Source: Blastopirellula retiformator
Lineage (GTDB): Bacteria; Planctomycetota; Planctomycetia; Pirellulales; Pirellulaceae
Length of the DNA stretch: 64,000 nucleotides
Assembly: GCF_007859755.1 (NCBI RefSeq)
Contig: NZ_SJPF01000006.1
Coordinates: forward strand, 124,010 to 188,009
Direction of reading: 5' to 3'
Under the pieces are notes generated by a model. That model worked only from the letters and a program-made list of their open reading frames with translations, was not told the DNA's origin and did no database searches. Every line of letters begins with the position of its first letter. Within the stretch, counting starts at the first letter, position 1. A program made the translations under genes and the position numbers. Positions 1 through 9,500 of the stretch are shown here, in pieces.

Positions 1-2220
1 CGCTGGCTGGAAGTGATCGAAAAGATCAACAATGGCGAAATGCCGCCCCCCGACGAGGCCGACTTGCCGACCGCCCAGCAAAACGCGGAAATCGTCGAAT
101 GGCTGGCCGCGCGCATTGAAGAAGGCCGCACGGCGCGACTCGCCCAGAAACAGCCGGTCTCGTTTCATCGTCTCACCCGCGACGAATACGCCAACACGAT
201 CGAAGACTTGTTTGGCGTCCAGTACGGCGTCGCCGACCCCGGCGGGCTCAACGAAGAGCCGGAATGGCATGGTTTTGAACGCATCGGCTCGGTCCTCTCG
301 CTCTCGGCCTCGCATATCGAAAAGTATTATAGCGCCGCCGAAAAGATCCTGGAGGAAGCGTATCCAACCCGGCCGATTCCGCCAACGGTCGTTCGCAAAA
401 ACGCCCTGAAACTACGCGGCGGTCCGTCAGGTCAGGTCGTCAAAGAGCTGGAAGAAAAAGGGATCGCCGATCAGGTCCGAGTCGACATGTGGCCCGGCCA
501 CGAGATGCAAGGCGGTCGCCCGGGCCCGGACGGCGGCATGCTGAAAAACGGCGGCCTGTTCAAAGTTCGCATCAAAGTGAGCGGCCTCAAACCGCCAGGC
601 GGTCGAGCCCCGCATCTGACGTTCTATGCCGACAAAATCGACCGCCTGCTGTTTGAACAAGACATTCTCGCTCCGGAAGATGAGCCGGCGATTGTCGAGT
701 TTATGGCCGATTTGCCGGCCGGGGGTCATACCTTCAAAATGACCAACGACGTCCCAGGACCGTCGAACCTCCCTCGGTCAGGCCGTCACGGATCGCGTCC
801 CTTCATCAGTCTGGAAGATGGACGCATTCCGTGGCAGCTAAAGCTGACCGACGAAGAAGGTTTGCCCCTTTATCCCTTCCTGATCGTCGATTGGGTGGAA
901 TGGGAAGGCCCGCTTGAGCCCGCCGATATCGCCGCCAAACGAGCCCGCTTTATGCCTGCCGAAGATGGCAATAGGGATCAAGCGAAGGCCTGCTTGGCGC
1001 GGCTGTGCGACGCGGCGTTCCGTCGCCCGGTCGAGACCGCCGAGCTGGAGCAGTACTACAACATCGTCGAGGAAGAAATCGCCGCCGGCGCCGACTTCCG
1101 CCAAGCGATGAAGACCGGGATGCTGGCGATTCTCTGTTCGAAGAACTTTCTGTTCGTCATCGAAGGGGATCTAGCACAGCCGCAAGCGAAACTCAACGAC
1201 TTCGAGTTGGCGACGCGTCTCTCGTACCTGTTGTGGAGCACCATGCCGGATGAAGAATTGTTCGCCCTGGCCCGCGAAGGGAAATTGCGCCAACCAGAAG
1301 TTCTGAAGCAGCAGTTCGAGCGGATGATCGCCGACCCGCGGGCCGAAGAGTTCAGCCAAGATTTCTCGCGGCAATGGCTGCAAATGCACAAGCTCGGCAT
1401 GTTCCCGCCGAACAAAGAGCTGTATCCCGAATATGATCCGCACCTGGAACGGAGCATGGCCGGCGAGACGTTCGCCTTCTTCCAGGAAGTGCTTCACAAA
1501 AACCTGACTTTGCGTGAATTCATCGACTCGGACTGGACGATGGTCAACCCGCGTCTGGCGATTCACTATTCGATCGACGGGATCGAGAAAGACGAATATC
1601 AGCGGGTTGCATTGTCGCCCGAGGATCCCCGCGGTGGGCTGCTGACGCAAGCGGCGGTCTTGTCGCTCACGTCCGACGGAACGCGGCAGCGCCCGGTCCA
1701 TCGGGGCGTGTGGGTCATGCAATCTGTCTTTGGCAAATCGCCCCCTCCGCCGCCGGCCAATGTCGAGCCGATCGAGCCCAACCCGGTCGATTCTCCCAAG
1801 GCGACGATTCGGATGAAGCTTGAAGCGCACAAGCACGATCCCAACTGCGCCGCCTGCCACCGCAAGATTGACCCGCTCGGTCTGGCGTTTGACAACTTCG
1901 ACGCCATTGGACGTTGGCGCGAAGAGGAAGTGGTCCCCCAGGGTACCGGCGCCAATCCGCCGGTCGACCCCAGCGGCGTTTTGCCCGACGGCCGCTCGTT
2001 TACGACTCCGCAAGAGTTCAAAAAGCTACTGTTGGCCGACATCGATTCATTCAACCAAACCTTCGTCAAGAAGCTGGCGACCTACTCGCTGCGTCGGGCC
2101 ATGACGGTCGACGACCGCGCTGATTTGGAAGCGATCGCCAGCAAGAGCAAGGATGCCGACTACCGCGTGCGTGATTTGGTGGAAGCGCTAGTACTTTCCG
2201 ACCTATTTCAGAAACGGTGA
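1..2220 (+). CDS. DUF1592/DUF1588/DUF1585 protein, 5' end outside window
   Basis: The reading frame is open from base 1, and the first visible residues (RWLEVIEKINNGEMPPPDE) are the end of a planctomycete cytochrome-c-like domain, so the true start lies upstream; the GTG at 13 is internal. Domains follow the family order: DUF1587 (FHRLTRDEYANTIEDLFG, about residue 55), DUF1595 (RLCDAAFRRPVETAELEQYY, about 335), DUF1592 (about 397), DUF1588 (about 540-645) with a haem-type CAACH just before RKIDPLGLAFDNFD, and DUF1585 at the C-terminus. Such proteins are thought to be exported c-type cytochromes of planctomycetes; substrate and partners are not established. The DUF1552 gene starts 3 bp after the stop, which suggests one transcript and a joint function. 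Confidence 0.93.
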   Translation, partial: RWLEVIEKINNGEMPPPDEADLPTAQQNAEIVEWLAARIEEGRTARLAQKQPVSFHRLTRDEYANTIEDLFGVQYGVADPGGLNEEPEWHGFERIGSVLSLSASHIEKYYSAAEKILEEAYPTRPIPPTVVRKNALKLRGGPSGQVVKELEEKGIADQVRVDMWPGHEMQGGRPGPDGGMLKNGGLFKVRIKVSGLKPPGGRAPHLTFYADKIDRLLFEQDILAPEDEPAIVEFMADLPAGGHTFKMTNDVPGPSNLPRSGRHGSRPFISLEDGRIPWQLKLTDEEGLPLYPFLIVDWVEWEGPLEPADIAAKRARFMPAEDGNRDQAKACLARLCDAAFRRPVETAELEQYYNIVEEEIAAGADFRQAMKTGMLAILCSKNFLFVIEGDLAQPQAKLNDFELATRLSYLLWSTMPDEELFALAREGKLRQPEVLKQQFERMIADPRAEEFSQDFSRQWLQMHKLGMFPPNKELYPEYDPHLERSMAGETFAFFQEVLHKNLTLREFIDSDWTMVNPRLAIHYSIDGIEKDEYQRVALSPEDPRGGLLTQAAVLSLTSDGTRQRPVHRGVWVMQSVFGKSPPPPPANVEPIEPNPVDSPKATIRMKLEAHKHDPNCAACHRKIDPLGLAFDNFDAIGRWREEEVVPQGTGANPPVDPSGVLPDGRSFTTPQEFKKLLLADIDSFNQTFVKKLATYSLRRAMTVDDRADLEAIASKSKDADYRVRDLVEALVLSDLFQKR

Positions 2221-2223
2221 CTC

Positions 2224-3618
2224 ATGAGCCACTTCAATTTCAACCGGTGGAGAATTAACCGACGTCACGTCCTGCGAGGGCTGGGGGCGACGTTGGCGCT
2301 GCCGCTTTTGAACTGCATGGATTCGGGCAAACTGGTCGCGGGCGAGAACGTCAAAAACGATGCTGCGCCCGCCAAGCCGAAGCGGTCGGTATTCATCTAC
2401 ATTCCCAACGGCGTCAACACGCTCACCTGGCAGATCGAAAAGGCGGGCGCCGACTACGAACTAAGCGGTCCGCTGAAGTCGCTGGAGGAACATCGCAATC
2501 AAATCACGCCGATCAGCGGTCTGCACCATCCCAACGGGATCGGCCAGGCCCACGAGTGCGACAAAATCTGGCTGACCGGCGCCAAAATCAGCCAGGAAGG
2601 AGGCGCGTTCCGTAATACCGTCTCGGCCGACCAGATGATGGCCGAAGTGACGTCCCCGCATACTCGGTTTTCTTCGTTGGAACTGGCGGTCACCGGCGGC
2701 ACGCTCGCCTGGTCGAAAGACGGCATTCCGCTGCCGGCCGAACGTCGCCCCAAGCAGATCTTCGATCGCTTGTTCGGCGTCGCACCCGGCGGCGCCGAAG
2801 CGGCGAAACGGAATCTGAACCGTCGCGGCAGCGTCCTCGACACGCTGCTGGCCGACGCCAAAGACTTCCGTAAGCAGATCGGTACCGAAGATCGCAACAA
2901 GTTAGACGAGTACCTGAACGCCGTCCGCGACGTCGAAAAGCGGACCCGCCGCTCGTACGAATGGCTCGACATTCCCAAGCCGGAAGTCGCCGCGGAAACC
3001 AAGAACAAACTGACCCGCGATATTCCCTATTCGGAAGCGGGCGACCTCTATCGCACGATCTACGACCTGATGGTGCTCGCCCTGCGGACCGATATGACCC
3101 GCGTCATCACCTGCATGAGCGGCAGCGAAAGCAACGGTCTGGCAATTCCGGAAATCGGCGTCGCCCAATCGCGGCATGAACTGTCGCACCACAATGGCGA
3201 CCCCGAACAGCTCCGCCGTTTGACGCAGACCGACACCTTCCTGGCGCAGCAGCTTTCGTACTTCATCGGCAAGCTCAAGTCGCACCAGGAAGATGGCGAG
3301 ACGCTGCTGGATCGCACGATGGTCTTGTTTGGCAGCGGCATGGCCTACGGCCATAGCCACGGCAACGCGAACCTGCCGATGGTGCTGGCTGGCGGCGGCG
3401 GGCTGGGCATCAAGCATGGGCAGCATGTCGACTTCAACCTGCCGAAGCTGGGCGCTTACGACTTGACGAACGCTCGCGGACACTACGGCGTCTGCTCGCG
3501 TCCGGTCGACAGCGACGCCCATCTCAGCAATTTGCTGCTGACGATGATGCAGAAGATGGACGTGCCGGCGGATTCCTTCGCCGACAGCAACGGCGTCGTT
3601 TCAGAAATTTTGGGATAA
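2224..3618 (+). CDS. DUF1552 protein, Tat-type signal
   Basis: 464 residues. The N-terminus has a twin-arginine-like signal ([18 protein letters not shown]), so the protein is probably exported folded. The body matches the planctomycete DUF1552 family: [19 protein letters not shown] near the start, [22 protein letters not shown], and a C-terminal part with [26 protein letters not shown] that resembles the alkaline-phosphatase/sulfatase-like DUF1501 superfamily. The biochemical role is unknown. It starts 3 bp after the DUF1592-type gene and ends 5 bp before the next gene, so the three are probably co-transcribed. A paralogue lies at 17715-19034. Confidence 0.93.
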   Translation: MSHFNFNRWRINRRHVLRGLGATLALPLLNCMDSGKLVAGENVKNDAAPAKPKRSVFIYIPNGVNTLTWQIEKAGADYELSGPLKSLEEHRNQITPISGLHHPNGIGQAHECDKIWLTGAKISQEGGAFRNTVSADQMMAEVTSPHTRFSSLELAVTGGTLAWSKDGIPLPAERRPKQIFDRLFGVAPGGAEAAKRNLNRRGSVLDTLLADAKDFRKQIGTEDRNKLDEYLNAVRDVEKRTRRSYEWLDIPKPEVAAETKNKLTRDIPYSEAGDLYRTIYDLMVLALRTDMTRVITCMSGSESNGLAIPEIGVAQSRHELSHHNGDPEQLRRLTQTDTFLAQQLSYFIGKLKSHQEDGETLLDRTMVLFGSGMAYGHSHGNANLPMVLAGGGGLGIKHGQHVDFNLPKLGAYDLTNARGHYGVCSRPVDSDAHLSNLLLTMMQKMDVPADSFADSNGVVSEILG

Positions 3619-3623
3619 GTCGC

Positions 3624-4772
3624 GTGCGAAACTTACTGCTATTGGCGCTGGTCGCCGCTGGTTTCGGCTTCGCTGGTTCTTTGCTGGCGGAAGAGCCCGC
3701 CTATCGGACCGACGCGAACGGGGACGAGAAGCTGCCGTGGTATCAGACCGAGCCCGGCAAGTTTCCACCGGTCGACTCGGCCCACTACTTCGCCGGAGAG
3801 TTGATCGAAAAGGACCATGTCCATCGGACTGGCGAAATTCGGGTCTCCCGCACCGATGCGCAGCGTCGCCACCACTGGGACGTGCCGATCGAGTTCCGCC
3901 TGTTGCCGTACGGATCGCTCAAGTATCACGGAGCGCTCGCCGCTCTCCAAGATATTCCGCTCAACACGCACCTGCATGGTTGGTACTTCGCCAAGGACAA
4001 AGACGAAGAGCAGCGAAAATTCTACTTCAATCGTGAGAGCATCGAGTCCGACTTCACCAAGGCGATTCGCCTGATGGACGACTTCAGCTACTACGACGAG
4101 CAACAGAAGCTGTTCAACGTGGAAGCGATCGATCTGGAGACGATGAAGCTGACGCTGCGCGGCGTTGATACCGCCAGCGGCGAAGCCGACAAGGAAACGT
4201 TCGACATCGACGTTACGCCGGCGACGCGGGTCTACTTGGGCAATCAGTTTGTGACGCTGGACGAGGTCAAACCAGGCCAAAAGATCTTGTACAACCTGAC
4301 CTGGGCGACCCTCTATGGGATCGGTCGTTGTACCGACCTGTGGCTCGACGAGGAGAGCCGCGAACTTGCGCGGAACCGGCAATTTGAACAACACCGGCTG
4401 CATATCAAGTACCGCGGCGTCCCCGGCTGGATCGACGAAGTCGACAACCAGAACCGGATCGTCACGGTGACCTTCTTTGACGGCGTCGATCCGCACATCC
4501 TGGAAGAGTTCCAAGTCAGCGGTCCGGTGCATGGCATCGTCGCCGAGCCGACGCTGCAAAGCTATGACCAGGTCAACGATCGCAAAGTCGGACCGGTAGT
4601 CGACATTCGCGACGTTCCCAAGGTCCCCGGCAGTAGCGGAAAGCAAGTCAGCTTCAAGCCGCAGCTGCTGCTGGAAGGCTTTCGTCCCGGCAAGATCATC
4701 CGCCTGACGCCGGTCGGCTGGCCGATGGTCGCGATTCCGCAGGAAGAGACGCTTTGGCCTGAGCGGCAATAG
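3624..4772 (+). CDS. exported protein of unknown function
   Basis: 382 residues with a GTG start 5 bp after the DUF1552 stop. The N-terminus (RNLLLLALVAAGFGFAGSLLA, then EEPAY) is a classical signal peptide, so the product is periplasmic or secreted. I do not recognise a named domain. The protein is acidic and probably rich in beta strands. The segment around residues 195-235 (VTPATRVYLGNQFVTLDEVK, then PGQKILYNLTWAT) looks like a small beta-barrel module of the kind seen in planctomycete hypothetical proteins. Gene spacing suggests it works with the DUF1592/DUF1552 pair. A hairpin followed by a short T-rich run lies 54 bp downstream. Confidence 0.82.
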   Translation: MRNLLLLALVAAGFGFAGSLLAEEPAYRTDANGDEKLPWYQTEPGKFPPVDSAHYFAGELIEKDHVHRTGEIRVSRTDAQRRHHWDVPIEFRLLPYGSLKYHGALAALQDIPLNTHLHGWYFAKDKDEEQRKFYFNRESIESDFTKAIRLMDDFSYYDEQQKLFNVEAIDLETMKLTLRGVDTASGEADKETFDIDVTPATRVYLGNQFVTLDEVKPGQKILYNLTWATLYGIGRCTDLWLDEESRELARNRQFEQHRLHIKYRGVPGWIDEVDNQNRIVTVTFFDGVDPHILEEFQVSGPVHGIVAEPTLQSYDQVNDRKVGPVVDIRDVPKVPGSSGKQVSFKPQLLLEGFRPGKIIRLTPVGWPMVAIPQEETLWPERQ

Positions 4773-4825
4773 CGTCCATCGCGCCAAGGGCGCACTTGCC
4801 GCCTGGTTTCCGCTTAGCTCCACCT

Positions 4826-4862
4826 GACGCCGATCGGTCATCGTTGAATCGGCGTCTTCTTT
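4826..4862 (+). terminator. probable terminator of the 1-4772 gene cluster
   Basis: GACGCCGAT (4826-4834) and ATCGGCGTC (4848-4856) form a perfect 9-bp stem with a 13-nt loop, followed by TTCTTT. The T tract is weak, so termination efficiency is uncertain. The rest of the 4773-5090 intergenic stretch shows nothing else I can support. Confidence 0.5.
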
Positions 4863-5090
4863 GCGCAAAATTGCTATCGCATTTCTGAACGATTTGCTGT
4901 CGTCGCTAGCCGCGCCGAACCGCCATTTTCAGCGTAATCGGCACACCTTAACGCTGGGGGTACTTCCGGCGATTCGGTTCTTGCCGATTGAATCGAAATG
5001 ACTGACGTTTCAACCGTTAGATTCCGATCTCCCCGTATGACGCGACAGTTTTGCGAAGAACGATTTTCATCCTAGGCAAAGGTAGGCGTG

Positions 5091-6233
5091 ATGCGAAGTA
5101 GCGTTTTTGTCCTGATGGCTGCGATGTTGGCGTCGCCGGCGTTCGCCGAAGATGCTTCTACTTCCCCGACCCAGGGTGATGGCTTTTTCGCCGGGTCGGC
5201 CGATCGTTTGAGTTGGCCCTACGGCTCACCGCCGGTCTACCGGGTCAGCGATATGGCGACTGAGGTCGCCCCAGTTTCGTTTGAAACGCAACTGACCAGC
5301 TCCTGCGATTGCCAGCGCTGCATCCCCTGCGGGTTTGACACCTGCTGTTGCGATCAACGCTGGGCGCATCGCACCGGCGGGTTTGGCGAACTCCTGTATC
5401 TACGGGCTCGCGACGCCGAAGTCGCCTACGCTCAGATCCGTGATGGCGCCACGCCGTTTGGTCGCACCGGCACGGTTGATCCGAGCTATAGCACCGGCTT
5501 TCGCGTTGGCTTCTGGTCAGCGTGGGACTGCCGCTCGAGCCTGGGCGTTTCGTATACCGGTTTTGACAGCAGCACCAACGACGAGCTGATCACCGACGCC
5601 CCGCTGTCGATCGCCTCGCTGGTGATTCATCCGAGTTCGGTCGCCGCCGGCTCGACCGGATTGGAAGCGAACGCATCGCTCGACGTCAGCTTCGACCAGA
5701 TCGACATTACCTACCGCCGCATCTGGGGCGTCACCGAGAACGCCTCGGTCAACTGGCTCGCCGGCGTTCGCTATGGTCGCATCCAACAGCAGTTCCAATC
5801 CGAGATCTCGGTCAACGGCACAACCACCGTCCAGTCCGAGCTCGATTTCGACGGCGTTGGCTTCACGCTTGGCTTTGACGCCGAACGCTACGCCCCGTGC
5901 AACGGCTTCCTGATCTATAGCAAGGGGAACGCCGCATTTCTGGCAGGCGAATTCCGCGGCGACTACACGCAGTTCGACTCGACCGACCCGTTGGAAGTGC
6001 AAACCAACTGGCAGGCGGGCCGCATCGTGCCGGTCCTCGATCTGGAACTGGGAGTCGGCTGGCAAGGTTGCAACAACCACTTACGGGTGACCACTGGCTA
6101 CGTCGTCCAGTCGTGGTTCAACACGGTCAGCACCGACGCCTGGATCCAAGGCGTGCAGAACTCAAATTTTGTTGGTCTTAACAATGCAATGACGTTTGAT
6201 GGTTTGACCGCCAAAATCGAATATGTGTGGTAG
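5091..6233 (+). CDS. outer-membrane beta-barrel porin-like protein (Lpg1974-type)
   Basis: 380 residues. MRSSVFVLMAAMLASPAFA is a cleavable signal peptide. After a linker there is a cysteine-rich segment (CDCQRCIPCGFDTCCCDQRW, about residues 67-86), then GGFGELLYLRARDAEVAYAQ, which is the start of the barrel domain in the Lpg1974-family outer-membrane proteins common in planctomycetes. Alternating hydrophobic strands run to the end, and the last residue is Trp, the usual C-terminal barrel signature. The ATG at 5091 is preferred over the GTG at 5088 because AAAGG lies 8 bp before it. A strong terminator follows. The likely role is a structural or diffusion protein of the outer membrane; no substrate can be named. 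Confidence 0.8.
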   Translation: MRSSVFVLMAAMLASPAFAEDASTSPTQGDGFFAGSADRLSWPYGSPPVYRVSDMATEVAPVSFETQLTSSCDCQRCIPCGFDTCCCDQRWAHRTGGFGELLYLRARDAEVAYAQIRDGATPFGRTGTVDPSYSTGFRVGFWSAWDCRSSLGVSYTGFDSSTNDELITDAPLSIASLVIHPSSVAAGSTGLEANASLDVSFDQIDITYRRIWGVTENASVNWLAGVRYGRIQQQFQSEISVNGTTTVQSELDFDGVGFTLGFDAERYAPCNGFLIYSKGNAAFLAGEFRGDYTQFDSTDPLEVQTNWQAGRIVPVLDLELGVGWQGCNNHLRVTTGYVVQSWFNTVSTDAWIQGVQNSNFVGLNNAMTFDGLTAKIEYVW

Positions 6234-6272
6234 AAACCACCGCTAATCAACAAATAACGATAACTAGCTCAA

Positions 6273-6308
6273 CGGAACCTTCTTTTCTGAGAAGGTTCCG
6301 TTTTTTTT
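6273..6308 (+). terminator. rho-independent terminator of the porin-like gene
   Basis: CGGAACCTTC (6273-6282) pairs perfectly with GAAGGTTCCG (6291-6300) around an 8-nt loop, followed directly by eight T residues (6301-6308). Confidence 0.93.
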
Positions 6309-6511
6309 CATGCGCCTAACTGTTTGGTAGCTCAAGAATCCGCTTGATCCGAAAAATGATTCGGTTACGATCAGCACTGCAAAATCCCCCTAAACTCCCT
6401 AATCGCTACTATCCTCACAGGCGGTAATGCCGCCAGGGCCGGCGATGCCTAGCACCTTTTCAGGGGGGTGAGACAATCCAATATCTCTCCAGCTGAGGCG
6501 TATCGAACGAA

Positions 6512-9500
6512 ATGAGCTCTTCCAACCAAGGCGGCAAGCGACGTAAGGCTCTCTCGAAAAACAAGCGACGCAAGCAGCAACGGCAGCGTCAGCAGTCGAT
6601 GCAGGCTGAACATCTGGAAGCGCGGCAGTTATTGGCCGCTGACGTTTTTGTCGACGACAACTGGGCTGGTTTGATGGCTGGCGTTGATCCCGATGGCGCC
6701 GGACCGGCGACCGAAATCGGCGTCGACGCGTTCGTGACGATTCAAGCTGGCGTCAATGCGGTTGATCCGGACGGCAAAGTCACGGTCCATGACGGGACCT
6801 ACGCCGAAAACGTCACGATCAACAAGAACCTGACGCTGCAGTCGGTCAATGGGCGTGGTGCGACGACCATCGACGGCGACAATCTTGGCAGCGAGTTGGG
6901 AACGATCTTCGTTACGAATAATACGACCGCCGTGACGATTGAAGGCTTTACGGTCTTAGGAATCGATAGCGACAACCCGGGGATCGAACACGCCGCGATC
7001 TATTTTCAAGGCGGGCATTCGGGCGCCAAGATTTTGAATAACGAAGTCGTCGCGCGCGGCGACGCAGGCCTGCAAACCGAATATAGCGCCACGATCGACA
7101 ACTTTCTGATCGACGGCAACATCTTCTCGGGGCAAACGTTTAACGATCCCAATCCGGCCGGCAACGGGTTTGGCGATCAATTCTCGAAGGAAAACGTGCC
7201 GCGTCAGTTGGTCACCATTGGCGGAGGCTCCGGCGGCGGCAACACGTCGAACATCACCTTCATCAACAATGAAATCACCGGTACTGCCGGCGGCCTGAAC
7301 GACATGGGAGAGGAACAGGGGAACACCCTGGTCACGATCGACTCTCAGTCGGCGACGATCACCGACAACACTTTCGCCGGCACGACCACCCGCTACGGCA
7401 GCAGCCTGCGAGCTCGCGGCGACGACACCAAGATAGAAGACAACATGTTCGATCTGTCGAACCAGTCGGCGACCACCAACGCCCTCTTTCTAACGACCAC
7501 CGGCGGCGGGCTGTCGACCGATCCCGACACGCTGGGCGATGTCGTCGCCAACAACATGTTCGCCAATCCAGTCGTGGCAGTCGGCAACTCGGTCTATCCG
7601 ACCAGTTCGATCCAGGCCGCGATTGACGCCTCGACGGCTGGCGCCGTCCTGCTGTTCAGCGGCGACTTCACCGAAAACGTCATCGTCGACAAGGCGATTA
7701 CCCTCGGCGGCGAGTTCAATCTCGATGGCACGCTGAGCGTCACCGATAGCGGAGCTACCCTGTCGGCCGGCTTCAGCCCCGGCATTATCGCCTCGGGCGA
7801 TTTGTCGTTGACGGCGGGGTCGATTCTGGACGTCGAATTTAACGGGATCGTTACCGCTGGAGTCGACTACGACCAGTACCAAGTGACCGGCACGGTCGAT
7901 CTAGGCGGCGCCACGCTGTCGCTGACCGGCATGGCGTCTGGCCTCGCCTTGGGTGATCAAATCACCATCATCGACAATGACGACACCGACGCGGTGACCG
8001 GCACGTTCGCCGGCCTGACCAACGGTGCCGTCGTCAACCTCGGCGGCGACGACTATCGCATCTTCTACGATGGCGGCGACGGCAATGACGTCGTGCTGGT
8101 TCGCGACACGCTGGCCTCACCCGATGTGCTGGTCGACGACGACTTCGCCGGTTCCAGCGCAGGCATGGATCTGGGCGGCGGTTTCTTCTACCTGGTCAAC
8201 GCCTTCTCGACCATCCAGGAAGGCATTGCGGACGTCGACGCAGGCGGCGTGGTGACAGTTGCCGACGGCTCGTATATGGGCAACGTCACGATCAACAAGA
8301 ATCTGACGCTGCAATCGGAAAACGGACGCGATTTCACGACGATCACCGGCGATAGCGGCAGCCCGGAATTCGGCACGATTTTCGTCACCAACAACACGAC
8401 CGCCGTTACGGTCGACGGCTTTACCATCATTGGCATCGACGGTACGCCCGGTCTGGAACATGGGGCCGTTTACTTCCAGGGCTCGCACTCGGGCGCTAAG
8501 ATCGTGAACAACGACATCGTCGCCAACGGCGATAGCGGCCTGACCACCGAGTACGCCGCGACGATCGACAACTTCCTGATCGACGGCAACATCTTCTCCG
8601 GTCAAACCTTCAACGGCGCCAACCCGGCCGGCAATGGCTTCGCCACTCAGTTCAGCGAACCGAATGTCCCGCGTCAGCTGGTCGTGATGGGTGGCGGTAC
8701 CGGCGGCGGCAACACGTCGAACATCACCTTCACCAACAATCAGATCACCGGTACGGCCGGCGGTTTGAACACGATGGGTGAAGAGCAAGGGAACACGCTG
8801 GTGACGATCGACGCCAAGGGCGCTGTGATCACCGACAACACCTTCGCTGGTACGACGACGCGGTATGGAACCAGCCTGCGAGCCCGCGGCGACAACCTCA
8901 AGCTGGAAGACAATACCTTCGACCTGTCGAACCAGTCGCCGACCACCTCGGCCCTGTTCCTGACGACGACCGGCGGGGCGCTCTCGACCGATCCCGACAC
9001 GTTTGAAGACATCTTCGCCAAGAACGACTTCGGCGGTAACGCCTACTTCAACGACGGCACGATCGGCGCCGGGTCGATGCAACAAGCGATCGACAACGCC
9101 GCGCCGGGCGACGTCATCTACTTCCTCGGCAACTATACGGACGCAGCCGTCGACATCGACCAGGCGGTGACCGTCGCCGGCGAATTCGACCTGACCGGCA
9201 CGCTGACCGCCAGCGACCCGGGCGCGATTCTCTCGGCCGGTTTCAGCCCCGGCATCATCTCGACCGGCGACTTGGCGCTGTCGCCGGGATCGAAGCTGGA
9301 AGTCGAATTCAACAATCTGGGTATGGCCGGGGTCGACTTTGACCAGTACCAGGTAACCGGCACGGTCGATCTCGGGGGCGCGACGTTCTCGCTGTCGGGT
9401 ACGGCGATGGGCCTGATGCTGGGCGATCAGATCACCATCATCGACAATGACGACACCGACGCGGTGACCGGCACGTTCGCCGGCCTGACCAACGGCGCCG

